Positions 56,111 to 64,000 of a stretch of DNA of 64,000 bases are shown piece after piece. Below the pieces are notes generated by a model that made no database searches, was not told where the DNA came from, and was given only the letters and a program-made list of their open reading frames with translations. The stretch spans positions 48,831,890-48,895,889 of the forward strand of contig NC_083571.1 of the NCBI RefSeq assembly GCF_027579695.1, written 5' to 3'. Positions within the stretch are counted from its first letter, which is position 1; each line of letters opens with the position of its first letter. Position numbers and translations under genes: made by a program. This stretch comes from Neoarius graeffei (Eukaryota; Chordata; Actinopteri; Siluriformes; Ariidae).

Positions 56111-57628
56111 GTGGCATTGGTGTCGGTGGTTCCGGAGAAGGCGGAGCTGGGGCCGGAGGTTCAAAAGGGAACATTGGCATCACATACCTCTCCGGTCCCC
56201 TGTGGAGACCACCTCTCCCCGACCTACCTCACGGAGGTTGCCCAGTTGCAGACTGAGTTTTCGGACGTATTCTCGCCCCTGCCCGGCCACACCAACCTCA
56301 TAGAGCACCACACTGAGACGCCCCCAGGGGTGGTAGTGCATAGCTGCCCTTACAGGCTACCCGAACACAAGAAAAAAGTGGTTCGGGAAGAACTCGAGGC
56401 CATGCTCGAAATGGGCATCGTCGAGGAGTCCCACAGTGACTGGAGCAGCACGGTGGTCTTGGTACCCAAGGCCGACGGGTCGGTCCGGTTCTGTGTAGAC
56501 TATAGGAAAGTCAACGCGGTGTCTAAATTCGACGCGTACCCAATGCTTCGTATTGATGAGTTGCTCGATCGACTAGGCACAGCTCGCTTTTACTCGACAC
56601 TGGATTTAACAAAGGGTTATTGGCAGATCCCCTTGACTCCACTATCCCGAGAAAAAACGGCCTTTTCCACACCGTTCGGCTTACACCAGTTTGTCACACT
56701 TCCTTTTGGGCTGTTTGGGGTGCCCGCTACGTTTCAGCGGCTGATGGATAGGGTCCTCCGCCCCCATGCCACCTATGCGGCCGCCTATCTCGACAATATC
56801 ATTATCTATAATAATGACTGGCCGAGGCACCTCCAACATCTGAGGGCCTTCCTTGGGTCGCTGAGGCAAGCGGGTCTCACAACCAACCTGAAGAAGTGTG
56901 CGATTGGGCGGGTGGAAGTATGGTATCTGGGCTTCCACTTGGGCAATGGGCAGGTGCGTCCCCAAATTAACAAGACAGCAGCAATTGCGGCCTGCCTGAG
57001 GCCCAAGACCAAAAAGGGGCTGAGACAGTTCCTGGGGCTGGCTGGCTATTATCATAGGTTTATACCTAACTATTCGGATGTCACCAGCCCGCTGACTGAT
57101 CTGACTAAAAAGGGGGCACCAGATCCGGTCCAGTGGACAGAGCAATGCCAGCGGGCTTTTTCAGAGGTAAAGGCTGCACTGTGTGGGGGGCCACTTTTAC
57201 ACTCCCCTGACTTTTCTCTCCCCTTTATGTTACAGACAGATGCATCGGACAGAGGGCTGGGGGCTGTTTTGTTCCAGGAGGTGGAGGACCGCCCAGTGTT
57301 GTATATCAATAGGAAGCTGTCAGTGCGTGAGGGGCGCTACAGCACCATTGAAAAGGAGTGCCTAGCGATCAAGTGGGTGGTCCTCGCCCTCCGTTACTAC
57401 CTGCTGGGATGCCCTTTCACCCTCTGTTTGGACCACGCGCCCCTCCAATGGCTCCACCGCATGAAGGATGCCAATGTGCGGATCACCCATTGGTATCTGG
57501 CACTCCAACCCTTCAACTTCAAGGTGATCCACAGGCCGGGGGCACAGATGGCCGTGGCGGACTTCCTCTCTCATCAAGGGGGGTGGGGGGGGGGGGTCGG
57601 CTGCAGGCCGGACGGCCGCCCGGCCTGA
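56111..57628 (+). CDS. Reverse transcriptase-RNase H, 505-codon open frame, Gmr1-like copy 2
   Basis: Longest conserved open frame besides the minus-strand LINE. In order: an N-terminal segment (residues 1-60), RT palm blocks (VVLVPKADGSVRFCVDYRKV at about 115, YSTLDLTKGYWQIPL at about 157, FATQRLMD-type block at 210), the active site YLDNIIIYNNDWP at about 225-237, the thumb (LGLAGYYHRFIPNYSDVTSP), RNase H (LQTDASDRGLGAVLFQEVED, YSTIEKECLAIKWVVLALRY) and a Gly-rich end. No stop interrupts it, but the second Asp of YxDD is Asn (codon 56795-56797), so polymerisation is unlikely. No promoter other than the truncated LTR. Best regarded as a pseudogene with a frame that happens to be open. Confidence 0.85.
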   Translation: MALVSVVPEKAELGPEVQKGTLASHTSPVPCGDHLSPTYLTEVAQLQTEFSDVFSPLPGHTNLIEHHTETPPGVVVHSCPYRLPEHKKKVVREELEAMLEMGIVEESHSDWSSTVVLVPKADGSVRFCVDYRKVNAVSKFDAYPMLRIDELLDRLGTARFYSTLDLTKGYWQIPLTPLSREKTAFSTPFGLHQFVTLPFGLFGVPATFQRLMDRVLRPHATYAAAYLDNIIIYNNDWPRHLQHLRAFLGSLRQAGLTTNLKKCAIGRVEVWYLGFHLGNGQVRPQINKTAAIAACLRPKTKKGLRQFLGLAGYYHRFIPNYSDVTSPLTDLTKKGAPDPVQWTEQCQRAFSEVKAALCGGPLLHSPDFSLPFMLQTDASDRGLGAVLFQEVEDRPVLYINRKLSVREGRYSTIEKECLAIKWVVLALRYYLLGCPFTLCLDHAPLQWLHRMKDANVRITHWYLALQPFNFKVIHRPGAQMAVADFLSHQGGWGGGVGCRPDGRPA

Positions 57629-57645
57629 GTCGGGCGGTGGGGGTA

Positions 57646-57977
57646 TGTGGCAGTGGGGGCGTGGCCAAGCATCGGTCTGTGACTGGAGGGTGGAGTCGGG
57701 GAAGGTAAGTGGCAGAATCACTGCACCTGAGGTTGATTAATGTGTTTGTGTGTCTTCCCCAGTGACCGCGCCCTATTTAAGGAAGAGAGCGAGAGCAGAG
57801 AGGGCTCTCTCCCCAACCTGACCACAACAGATGTGTGTGAGTGAGTGAGTGAGTGAGTGAAAGTGTGAGTGAAAGAAAGCTGAAAAGCAAGCTGAAAAGC
57901 TATAATAAACGGGTTTTGTGAACTCAGTTCTGGCCTGCCGTCCTTCTGTGCGCTACCCACCCATCCGAACTGCTACA
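57646..57977 (+). repeat. 3-prime LTR of Gmr1-like copy 2
   Basis: 332 bp, TGTGGCAGTGG...GAACTGCTACA, with TATA-like CCCTATTTAA near 57772, a GAGT tandem tract at 57838-57860 and AATAAACG near 57903. The end differs from copy 1 (CTGCTACA against GTCTTACA). Confidence 0.87.
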
Positions 57978-58360
57978 ATGGGTTAAGCCCATTTGAAATT
58001 CTGTTTGGACGAGTACCCAACACGGGGATAGGGCCAGCCCAAGGAACACTGCTGGACACCAGACTGTGTGATGATGCAATGTTCAATTACTGTGCAACGT
58101 TGTCCTCTGCTTTGAAATCTATCCACAAACAGGTAAAAGAAGCACTTCCCAAACCCACTGAGGGATCTACAACCAGGGGATTGGATCATGGTGAAGGACT
58201 TCCGACGAACCAAGTGGAACAAGCCACGGTGGAATGGCCCATTCCAGGTCCTGCTCACGACCCCAATGGCAGTGAAGGTCACAGGCAGAGTGACGTGGAT
58301 CCACGCTAGCTACTGCAGGAGGGTTCCTGAACCGGCTGAGCAGGAGGAATAGGAAGGCCT
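57978..58360 (+). pseudogene. ERV-2 integrase C-terminal part
   Basis: Continues the ERV-2 integrase after the Gmr1-like insertion: GLSPFEILFGRVPNTGIGPA region, a helical linker (FNYCATLSSALKSIHKQV), and the C-terminal domain in a shifted frame (RTKWNKPRWNGPFQVLL). A one-base loss in the ARDLQPGDW-type segment near 58170 breaks it. Homologous to 49460-49877 of ERV-1. Confidence 0.8.
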
Positions 58361-58619
58361 AAGTGACCAGACACTGACTAAAGCTCGTGAGGAAGAAAGG
58401 CATCACTACATGGAACAGTGCGAGTATCACATCAATCACGCATGCACCCTCAGTAGCGAAGAGTATTTCAGTGTCTAGCCAATAGATAAGTCTTAGGGTT
58501 TCGAGTTTCCTTCAAGTCCCGGTGAGGTGGGACGAGGGCTGATAGGGTGTGCCCGCCCTCTGAGCACCAACAAATGTCAAGAAGGGCAAGGGTTAACTCG
58601 GAGACATAGTTAACATAAA

Positions 58620-58760
58620 ATGAAGGGGGTAAATCATTATAAGCTAGGTTCAGTCATGGGCCTGAGCATCCTGCTGGGGCTCATGGGAGGATTCATGTGG
58701 TGGTCGATACAGGGAACCCAGGCTGACACAGAGTCGAAGACAGTTGGTTTAGTGGATTGA
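58620..58760 (+). pseudogene. ERV-2 env start joined to TM
   Basis: An ATG at 58620 opens a short frame with a hydrophobic stretch (SILLGLMGGFMWWSI) that looks like an env signal peptide, ending in TGA at 58758-58760. The surface subunit that should follow is absent: sequence moves directly into the membrane-anchor region of TM. Confidence 0.55.
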
Positions 58761-59010
58761 AGACTCTGATTCTATCCACCATACTGGTCCTAGGTTTAGT
58801 GATTGTGATGCTATGTTTGCTCCCTGTTTTCTGTCAATGTTGTATGTCTGTGTTTCAGAGGCAGCTGACAAATATTGGTTACCAGATGGTGAAAATAGAC
58901 CCAGACAACTTGCCTGACTGGCCTCCAAACCTACACAAAGACTATAACCCACCGTTCGATGACATCAGCACAGTTGACATGAAACTAGTCCTTACTTATA
59001 ACACTTTCAT
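58761..59010 (+). pseudogene. ERV-2 env TM membrane anchor, copy 1
   Basis: A frame with a strongly hydrophobic membrane segment (LSTILVLGLVIVMLCLLPVF), a Cys cluster and a cytoplasmic tail with WPPN and acidic residues. Homologous to 62080-62323. The ectodomain is missing, so no entry function is possible. Confidence 0.75.
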
Positions 59011-59224
59011 TATGATTGTTTCCTGTTCTATTATTCCTGATCTATGTATACGGCTTGCTAGCATTTACTTAAGATGTCTATGTCTTATAAAAATAGCCTT
59101 AGCATTATCCCTGTACACTCAATGACATGTTAAGTCGAATCTCTCTGAGAACTCTTATCACTGAAACTGTGTACAGTTCTTTTCTTTTAGCAATTATTAT
59201 CCTGTAGGATAAAAAGGGGGGAAA

Positions 59225-61007
59225 TGAGAGGGAAATTTAATGGATGAACATTATTATTCTCTGTGTTTCTGTATTTTGAGCTCAAGTGACTTATGGCCCT
59301 TTTCCACTACCCTTTTTCAGCTCACTTCAGCTCGCTTCAGCTCACTTCAGCCCGACACGGCTCGCGTTTCGACTACCAAAAAACAGCACGACTCAGCTCG
59401 TTCCAGCCCTGCTTAGCCCCTAAAACTCGCACCGTTTTGGAGTGGGGCTGAAGCGAGCCAAACCGTGCCGAGTGAGGCTGGGGGCGTGAGCAGACACTCC
59501 CCTGTGCACTGATTGGTGAGGAGGAGTGTCCTCACATGCCCACACACGCCCCGCGAGCACGCTGGGATCTGTAAACACCGCAAACCCGGAAGAAGAAGAA
59601 TTATGAATTACGAGAATTTCTGAAGCCTTATGCGCCTCGCCTCATCTATACGCTCTTGCCAGTATCTGTTGGCGTTGTCGGTGACAACAAGCCACAGCAC
59701 CAAGACCAGCAACACTAACAACTCCATGTCCTCCATGTTTATTGTTTACTATCCGGGTCGTGAGACTACCGCTGAAAAGATCACTGAATCAGTGACATAC
59801 AGAGCATCGTGGACGAGTTCGCGGAGCGCAAGGCTCGTCGTATGCCCTTCAAATAATGCGCGCAGTAGGCTATTGATGTTTTATTATGAGCCATGTACAG
59901 TATGTCGCCTAATGTTTTTTTGTTTGAGTTACATGTTCGTTTGAAGGACTTAATGTACAAAATAACATAGTTGCACCCCGGAGTGTTGAAATTGGTAAAC
60001 ACAGTGCATTCAGTGAGGTTTGCACCGCCCTCCTTTTATTTCTGACTCTTCCTGTCACCGTTGCAACCTCTGAGCGCTCATTCGTATGCCCTTCAAATAA
60101 TGTGCGCAGTATAGGCTATTGATGTTTTATTATGAGCCATGTACAGTATCCTAATGTTTTTTGTTTCTGAGTTACATGTTCGTTTGAAGGACTTGATGTA
60201 CTAAATAACATAGTTGCACCCGGTAGTGTTGAAATTGGTAAACACCGCAGTTGCGGACATTTTGTAGCCTAAAATGATGTTATGATAAGCTTTAATAAAA
60301 TGCCCGGTCATTTGCCCCGCCCCCGGCCTGGCTCTGACTTGTTCCGCCACTGTCACTGATGTCACTGTTTGCGCTGCTTAACGACATCACGTGACGTCCA
60401 CCCACTTTCGCTAACTCCACCCAATGTGTCCACCCACTTCCAGCCAGCACGGTTCAGCGCGGTTGTAGTCGAAATGCAACTTCAATAGCCCCGCTCAGCT
60501 CGACTCAGCACGGCATGGCTCAGCCGCGTTTGTAGTGGAAAAGCGGCAATAGTGTACTGAGAAGAGATGTTTTCCACATGCTGTAATTGCCTTTCTGTGG
60601 CCTTGGTGGTAATGAGCAGGGTGCTTGAGTTCATCCTAACTACGCATCTTCTCATGACGTAACCACCTTTCCTGACCTTGGTGGTGATAAGCAGGAAGCT
60701 TGAGTTCTCCCTGCTTGCATCTGCCTGCACGTACCAAAGCATGCCAGATGCACTCATTAGCAAAGCTTCATAGAAAATCTTGAGCCAATCACGTGAAGAC
60801 ACGGGCAGATGCCTTTAGAGTATATAGATAACAGCCACTAAAACACAACTCAGAGCACGCGCGTACTCTCACATCACTAGAGGTGATGTTCTGTTTTAAT
60901 TTTCTTCCTTTCCTATCTTATATTTCTTTTATGAGATTTACCATAATAAATAACTGAAAAGACAACTGCTAAGCATTCTGAAGTGTTTATTAGAAATTTC
61001 CCTTACA
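59225..61007 (+). repeat. ERV-2 LTR-a, interrupted by a Harbinger-like element
   Basis: Starts TGAGAGGGAAATTT after a purine tract AAAAAGGGGGGAAA and ends CCCTTACA. Homologous to LTR-b at 62482-62946. A 1.25-kb element at 59294-60548 splits it. The U3 part has an imperfect direct repeat of about 75 bp (60590-60648 and 60667-60722, each with CCTTGGTGGT). TATA-like GAGTATATAG near 60819. Confidence 0.85.
59294..60548. mobile_element. Harbinger-like element inside LTR-a
   Basis: Ends TGGCCCTTTTCCACTAC and GTAGTGGAAAAGCGGCA are inverted repeats; flanks are TTA and ATA, close to a TWA duplication. GCTCACTTCAGCTCG-type words repeat near both ends. A 90-bp internal segment (ATGCGCGCAGTAGGC-like) is present twice, at 59840-59960 and 60085-60205. 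A minus-strand frame near 59630-59740 might be a transposase scrap; I would not call it coding. Confidence 0.65.
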
Positions 61008-61625
61008 GGACACAGACAACAGTTCAATGTTGGGGGTACATAGTGACTCTCTGGTATCACCGTGCTGCACCAGTTCTTATTAACATAGAGACATAAGCCT
61101 CCCCTCAGTGATTTACCTGTCACTGAGGGATCTCTGTCCAAGCGAACAGGCTCCCCAAAGCCGTCGATCTCCAGATCGGACTGGGGGTCATGATCTTTGA
61201 GCCAAGTCTCAGTCAAGGCAAGGAGACAAGCGTTCTTATACTCAGGTGAAAACTTAATGTTTGCCTGGAGCTCGTCGATCTTGTTGCGAAGTGACTGGAC
61301 GTTGGCTAAGATGACAGTGGGCAGAGGAATCCGGTGGTGGCCTTGCCTCTTCAGTCTCTGGCGCACACCACCCTGTCTCCCCCTCTTCCTCAATGGCCTG
61401 GGACCCCAGCCCTGGTTACCGCTTGTGTACACTGGACGGATGATCTCCGCGGGGAAGGTGGATGAGGGATCCACACTGCCAGCGTTGTTGTCCCACAGAA
61501 GCACCAGGAAATCGCGGCCGTATTGGAGAAGCCCTCTGTGGTCACATAATCCACTCAGTAGGTGACAGAAGAAAGTGATGAGAAATAGAAGGCCCAACAT
61601 ACTGCGGTAAGTCATTGTAATTGTT
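61008..61625 (-). mobile_element. LINE 5-prime piece with endonuclease start
   Basis: The minus-strand frame reads a Rex1/L2-like endonuclease start (VILANVQSLRNKIDELQANI, LLALTETWLKDHDPQSDLEI, SLRGGLCLYVNKNWC). It follows an N-terminal segment with RRIPLP-type basic sequence. It ends at the LTR-a edge, so only the first part of the LINE is present. Related to, but different from, the LINE at 50323-53425. Confidence 0.75.
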
Positions 61626-61770
61626 GCAGTAAATAGTAACAATAGTCTGAACTTGTTAGTAAAGACGATAAAGACAAAAACAAGGAGGTTAGAGCTTACA
61701 AAACGCGCACTAACATTCACACTCATACGCATACGCTCACAACGCTCACACACCGCTGCTGCTGCCTGTT
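61626..61770. other. Junction between LINE piece and env
   Basis: Short sequence with GCTCACAACGCTCACACACC. Probably LINE 5-prime UTR; nothing else recognised. Confidence 0.4.
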
Positions 61771-62323
61771 GCCATTACCAGCACCAAACTTATAGACTGG
61801 CACAGTTTGTGAATTCAACCATAGAGGCTATGGAGGGCGTGAGAACTGAATTGACCACACTCAGATTAATGACAACACAGAATTGCATGGCCCTTGACAT
61901 CCTTTTGGCAAAGGAGTGTGTGTCATGATAGGAGAACATTGTTGTACGTACATTCCTGAAAATGACGGGAATCATGGTAACATCACTAAGGCACTGAATA
62001 AGATGCACAAGGTTGCTGAACAATTACGAGCAGATGAACATGGAGGAGTTGAAGACAGCTGTTGGCGTTGGTTTAGTGGATGGAAGACTCTGATTCTATC
62101 CACCATACCGGCCCTGGGCTTAGTGATTGTGATGCTATGTTTGCTCCCTGTTTTCTGTCAATGTTGTATGTCTGTGTTTCAGAGGCAGCTGACAAATATT
62201 GGTTACCAGATGGTGAAAATAGACCCAGACGACTTGCCTGACTGGCCTCCAAACCCACGCGAAGACTATAACCTACCGTTTGATGACATCAGCACAGCGG
62301 ACATGAAATTAGCCCTAACTTAA
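61771..62323 (+). pseudogene. ERV-2 env TM, copy 2, with broken disulfide-loop region
   Basis: Two overlapping frames (61653-61928 and 61916-62323) cover a retroviral transmembrane subunit: heptad-repeat helix (VNSTIEAMEGVRTELTTLRL), then a C-X6-C-C motif (61918-61944) typical of gamma- and epsilon-like TM, then the membrane span and cytoplasmic tail as in copy 1. The frame changes exactly at the Cys motif, so one continuous protein is not encoded. The fusion peptide and the surface subunit are missing. Confidence 0.8.
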
Positions 62324-62481
62324 AACACTCCCATGTCTATGTCTTACAAAACAGCCTTAGCATTATCCCTGTACACTCAATGACGTGTTAAGTCGAATCT
62401 CTCTGAGAACTCTTACCACTGAAATTGTGTACATTTCTTTCTTTTAGCAATTATTATCCTGTAGGATAAAAAGGGGGGAAA

Positions 62482-62946
62482 TGTGAGGGAAATTTAGTGA
62501 ATGAACATTCCTATTCTCTGTGTTTCTGTGTGTTGAGCTCAAGTGGCCTAGTGTACTGAGAAAGTTGTTTTTCCAATGCTGTAACCGCCTTTCTGTGGCC
62601 TTGGTGGTGATAAGCAGGGTGCCTGAGTTCTCCCTAACTACGCATTCGCCTGCACATATCAGAGCATTACAGGTGCACGCTTTAACAAAGCTTCATAGAA
62701 AATCTTGAGCCAATCACGTACAGATGTGAGCAGTAAGCGAATGTCTTCAGAGTATAATAGATAACATTTCTCAGACACAACTCAGAGTGCACTCTCGACA
62801 TCACCGGAGGTGGTGTCGTCTTCTTCTTCTTCTCCTTTTTCCCTTTCTTATTTTATATATATCTGGTTTATATGATCTACTATAATAAATAACCAAAAAG
62901 ACAACTGCTAAGCGTTCTGAAGTGTTTATTAGAAGTTTCCATTACA
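62482..62946 (+). repeat. ERV-2 LTR-b
   Basis: 465 bp, TGTGAGGGAAATTT...TTCCATTACA, preceded by AAAAAGGGGGGAAA. TATA-like GAGTATAATAG near 62750, a CTT tract at 62818-62830 and AATAAATAACC near 62884. It has only one copy of the CCTTGGTGGT unit that is doubled in LTR-a. Confidence 0.87.
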
Positions 62947-63061
62947 CAACAAAGTCTTTATATAGGCAGACTGATTGCGCCTTCATCTTGTGCGGTGTGC
63001 ATGGTTAACTGCGTGTGTGCAAGAGTCCGATCGGCATGCGCACGGTTCGGGCCAAAACTAT
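62947..63061. other. Short anonymous stretch
   Basis: No recognised feature. Confidence 0.4.
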
Positions 63062-63500
63062 TACCAAATGGTTTGCTGACCATAATATTACAGTGCTTGA
63101 TTGGCCAGCCAACTCACCTGACCTGAACCCCATATTGTCAAGAGGAAGATGAGAAACACACAACCCAAAAATACTGATGAGCTGAAGGCCGCTATCAAAG
63201 CAACCTGGGCTTCAATAGCACCTCAGCAGTGTCACAGGCTGATCCCCTCCATGCTGTGCCACAGTGATGCAGTAATTCATGGGAAAGGAGTCCCAACAAA
63301 GTATTGACTGCATAAATGAACATACTTTTCAGAAGTTGAACATTTCTGGACTGTAAATCTTTTTCTAATTGAGCTTAGAAAATATTGAAATAATTTGAGA
63401 TACTGGATTTCTGATTTTCATGAGCCATAATCATCAAAAGTAAAACAAAAAAGACTTTCACAATATTCTATTTGAAATAAACTAGTATACAGAAGCCCAC
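63062..63500 (+). mobile_element. Tc1-like transposon, 3-prime fragment
   Basis: Plus-strand sequence encoding the block around the second catalytic Asp (LDWPANSPDLNP) and, with a deletion and frameshift, the C-terminal transposase segment, followed by the 3-prime end. It is the same family as 15550-16870 (reverse complement matches include CAACCTGGGCTTCAATA). 5-prime part missing. Confidence 0.75.
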
Positions 63501-63540
63501 ATTAGAAAAAGTTGTGGCACTATGGTTGAATGCAAGTTAG

Positions 63541-63588
63541 CAAACAAACAAACAAACAAACAAACAAACAAACAAACAAACAAACAAG
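63541..63588. repeat. (CAAA)n microsatellite
   Basis: About twelve CAAA units. The rest of 63501-63840 is anonymous AT-rich sequence. Confidence 0.95.
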
Positions 63589-63840
63589 CATTGATTTCTA
63601 AATTTACTTTGATTTGTATTTAATTGCAAAGAATATGGCTAGTAATGAGCTAAAACTATTAACTAATGATGTGATTTGAAACAGATGATGTCAGCAAGTG
63701 ATTGTAATCATGATTTGATACAATATAAGTATCTTGGAAAGGCCTGGTCTTTGAGGAGCAAAGATGGGCCAAGGATCTCCAGTTTGTCAAGAAATTCATG
63801 TGAAAATCATTCAAATGTTTAAAAACAACATTTCTCAAAT

Positions 63841-64000
63841 CTCATCTCATCTCATTATCTCTAGCTGCTTTATCCTGTTCTACAGGGTCGCAGGCAAGCT
63901 GGAGCCTATCCCAGCTGACTATGGGCGAAAGGCAGGGTACACCCTGGACAAGTCGCCAGGTCATCACAGGGCTGATACATAGACACAGACAACCATTCAC
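63841..64000 (-). repeat. tRNA-derived SINE, cut by window end
   Basis: Minus-strand copy of the ATGAG-tailed SINE. Only the tail half is inside the window. Confidence 0.93.

Larger units (their letters stand above)
55564..57977 (+). mobile_element. Gmr1-like Ty3/gypsy copy 2, internally deleted
   Basis: Flanked by a perfect 5-bp duplication ATGGG (55559-55563, 57978-57982). Only the first about 116 bp of the 5-prime LTR remain (55564-55679), followed by a short filler and then the C-terminal integrase (from STGFSPFELLYGHKPHG). RT, RNase H and a complete 3-prime LTR (57646-57977) follow. Gag, protease and the integrase core are deleted. The part that is left keeps the integrase-before-RT order. 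Confidence 0.88.

Noticed and set aside
59630..59944. Host gene of 104 codons inside LTR-a
   Set aside because: It lies within a DNA element with inverted ends and contains a segment repeated 240 bp later; no recognisable domain.

Overview
This window looks like a piece of a teleost fish genome, possibly a catfish (Siluriformes). The evidence is repeat content: tRNA-derived SINEs with an (ATGAG)n-type tail, long TG/CA, TAA and GGAT microsatellites, Tc1, hAT, PIF/Harbinger and piggyBac DNA transposons, L2/Rex1-like LINEs, Ty3/gypsy retrotransposons and gamma/epsilon-like endogenous retroviruses (ERVs). The catfish assignment rests on my recognition of the SINE and is tentative. There is no bacterial operon, CRISPR array or cellular tRNA gene; most open frames are transposon relics or low-complexity sequence.

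The only host gene I can support runs on the minus strand and encodes an F-type lectin (fucolectin) domain. One exon (40511-40790) and the next (20788-20927) join in phase into a complete 140-residue domain with an intact fucose-binding motif. An acidic Pro/Glu-rich exon (about 54061-54570) probably lies just upstream. The small intron between it and the lectin exon (72 nt by reconstruction) has been inflated to about 13.3 kb by an ERV with a perfect 5-bp target duplication. The next intron is about 19.6 kb and is filled with transposons.

Layout: 1-8 kb is a complex tandem array (a 40-bp minisatellite, SINEs caught in a higher-order repeat, and repeated blocks ending in TAATAA tracts). 8-20 kb holds old DNA transposons, SINE and LINE relics and long stretches of anonymous sequence. 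20.8 kb is lectin exon B. 22.2-31.2 kb is one minus-strand chromodomain Ty3/gypsy element (CTTAA duplication) carrying a hAT element, two LINE pieces and a SINE. 31.2-34 kb is a teleost repeat with a piggyBac-type MITE. 34-40.3 kb is a minus-strand LINE split by a Gmr1-like Ty3/gypsy element whose integrase lies before its reverse transcriptase. 40.5-40.8 kb is lectin exon A. 40.8-54.0 kb is ERV-1 with six nested insertions. 54.0-54.6 kb is the Pro/Glu-rich exon. 54.6-62.9 kb is a rearranged second ERV with an inverted pol piece, a deleted Gmr1-like copy, two envelope TM ends and two LTRs. The window ends in a Tc1 fragment and a SINE.

All boundaries and repeats were read by eye. Family names rest on recognisable motifs, target-site duplications and terminal repeats; no database search was possible.
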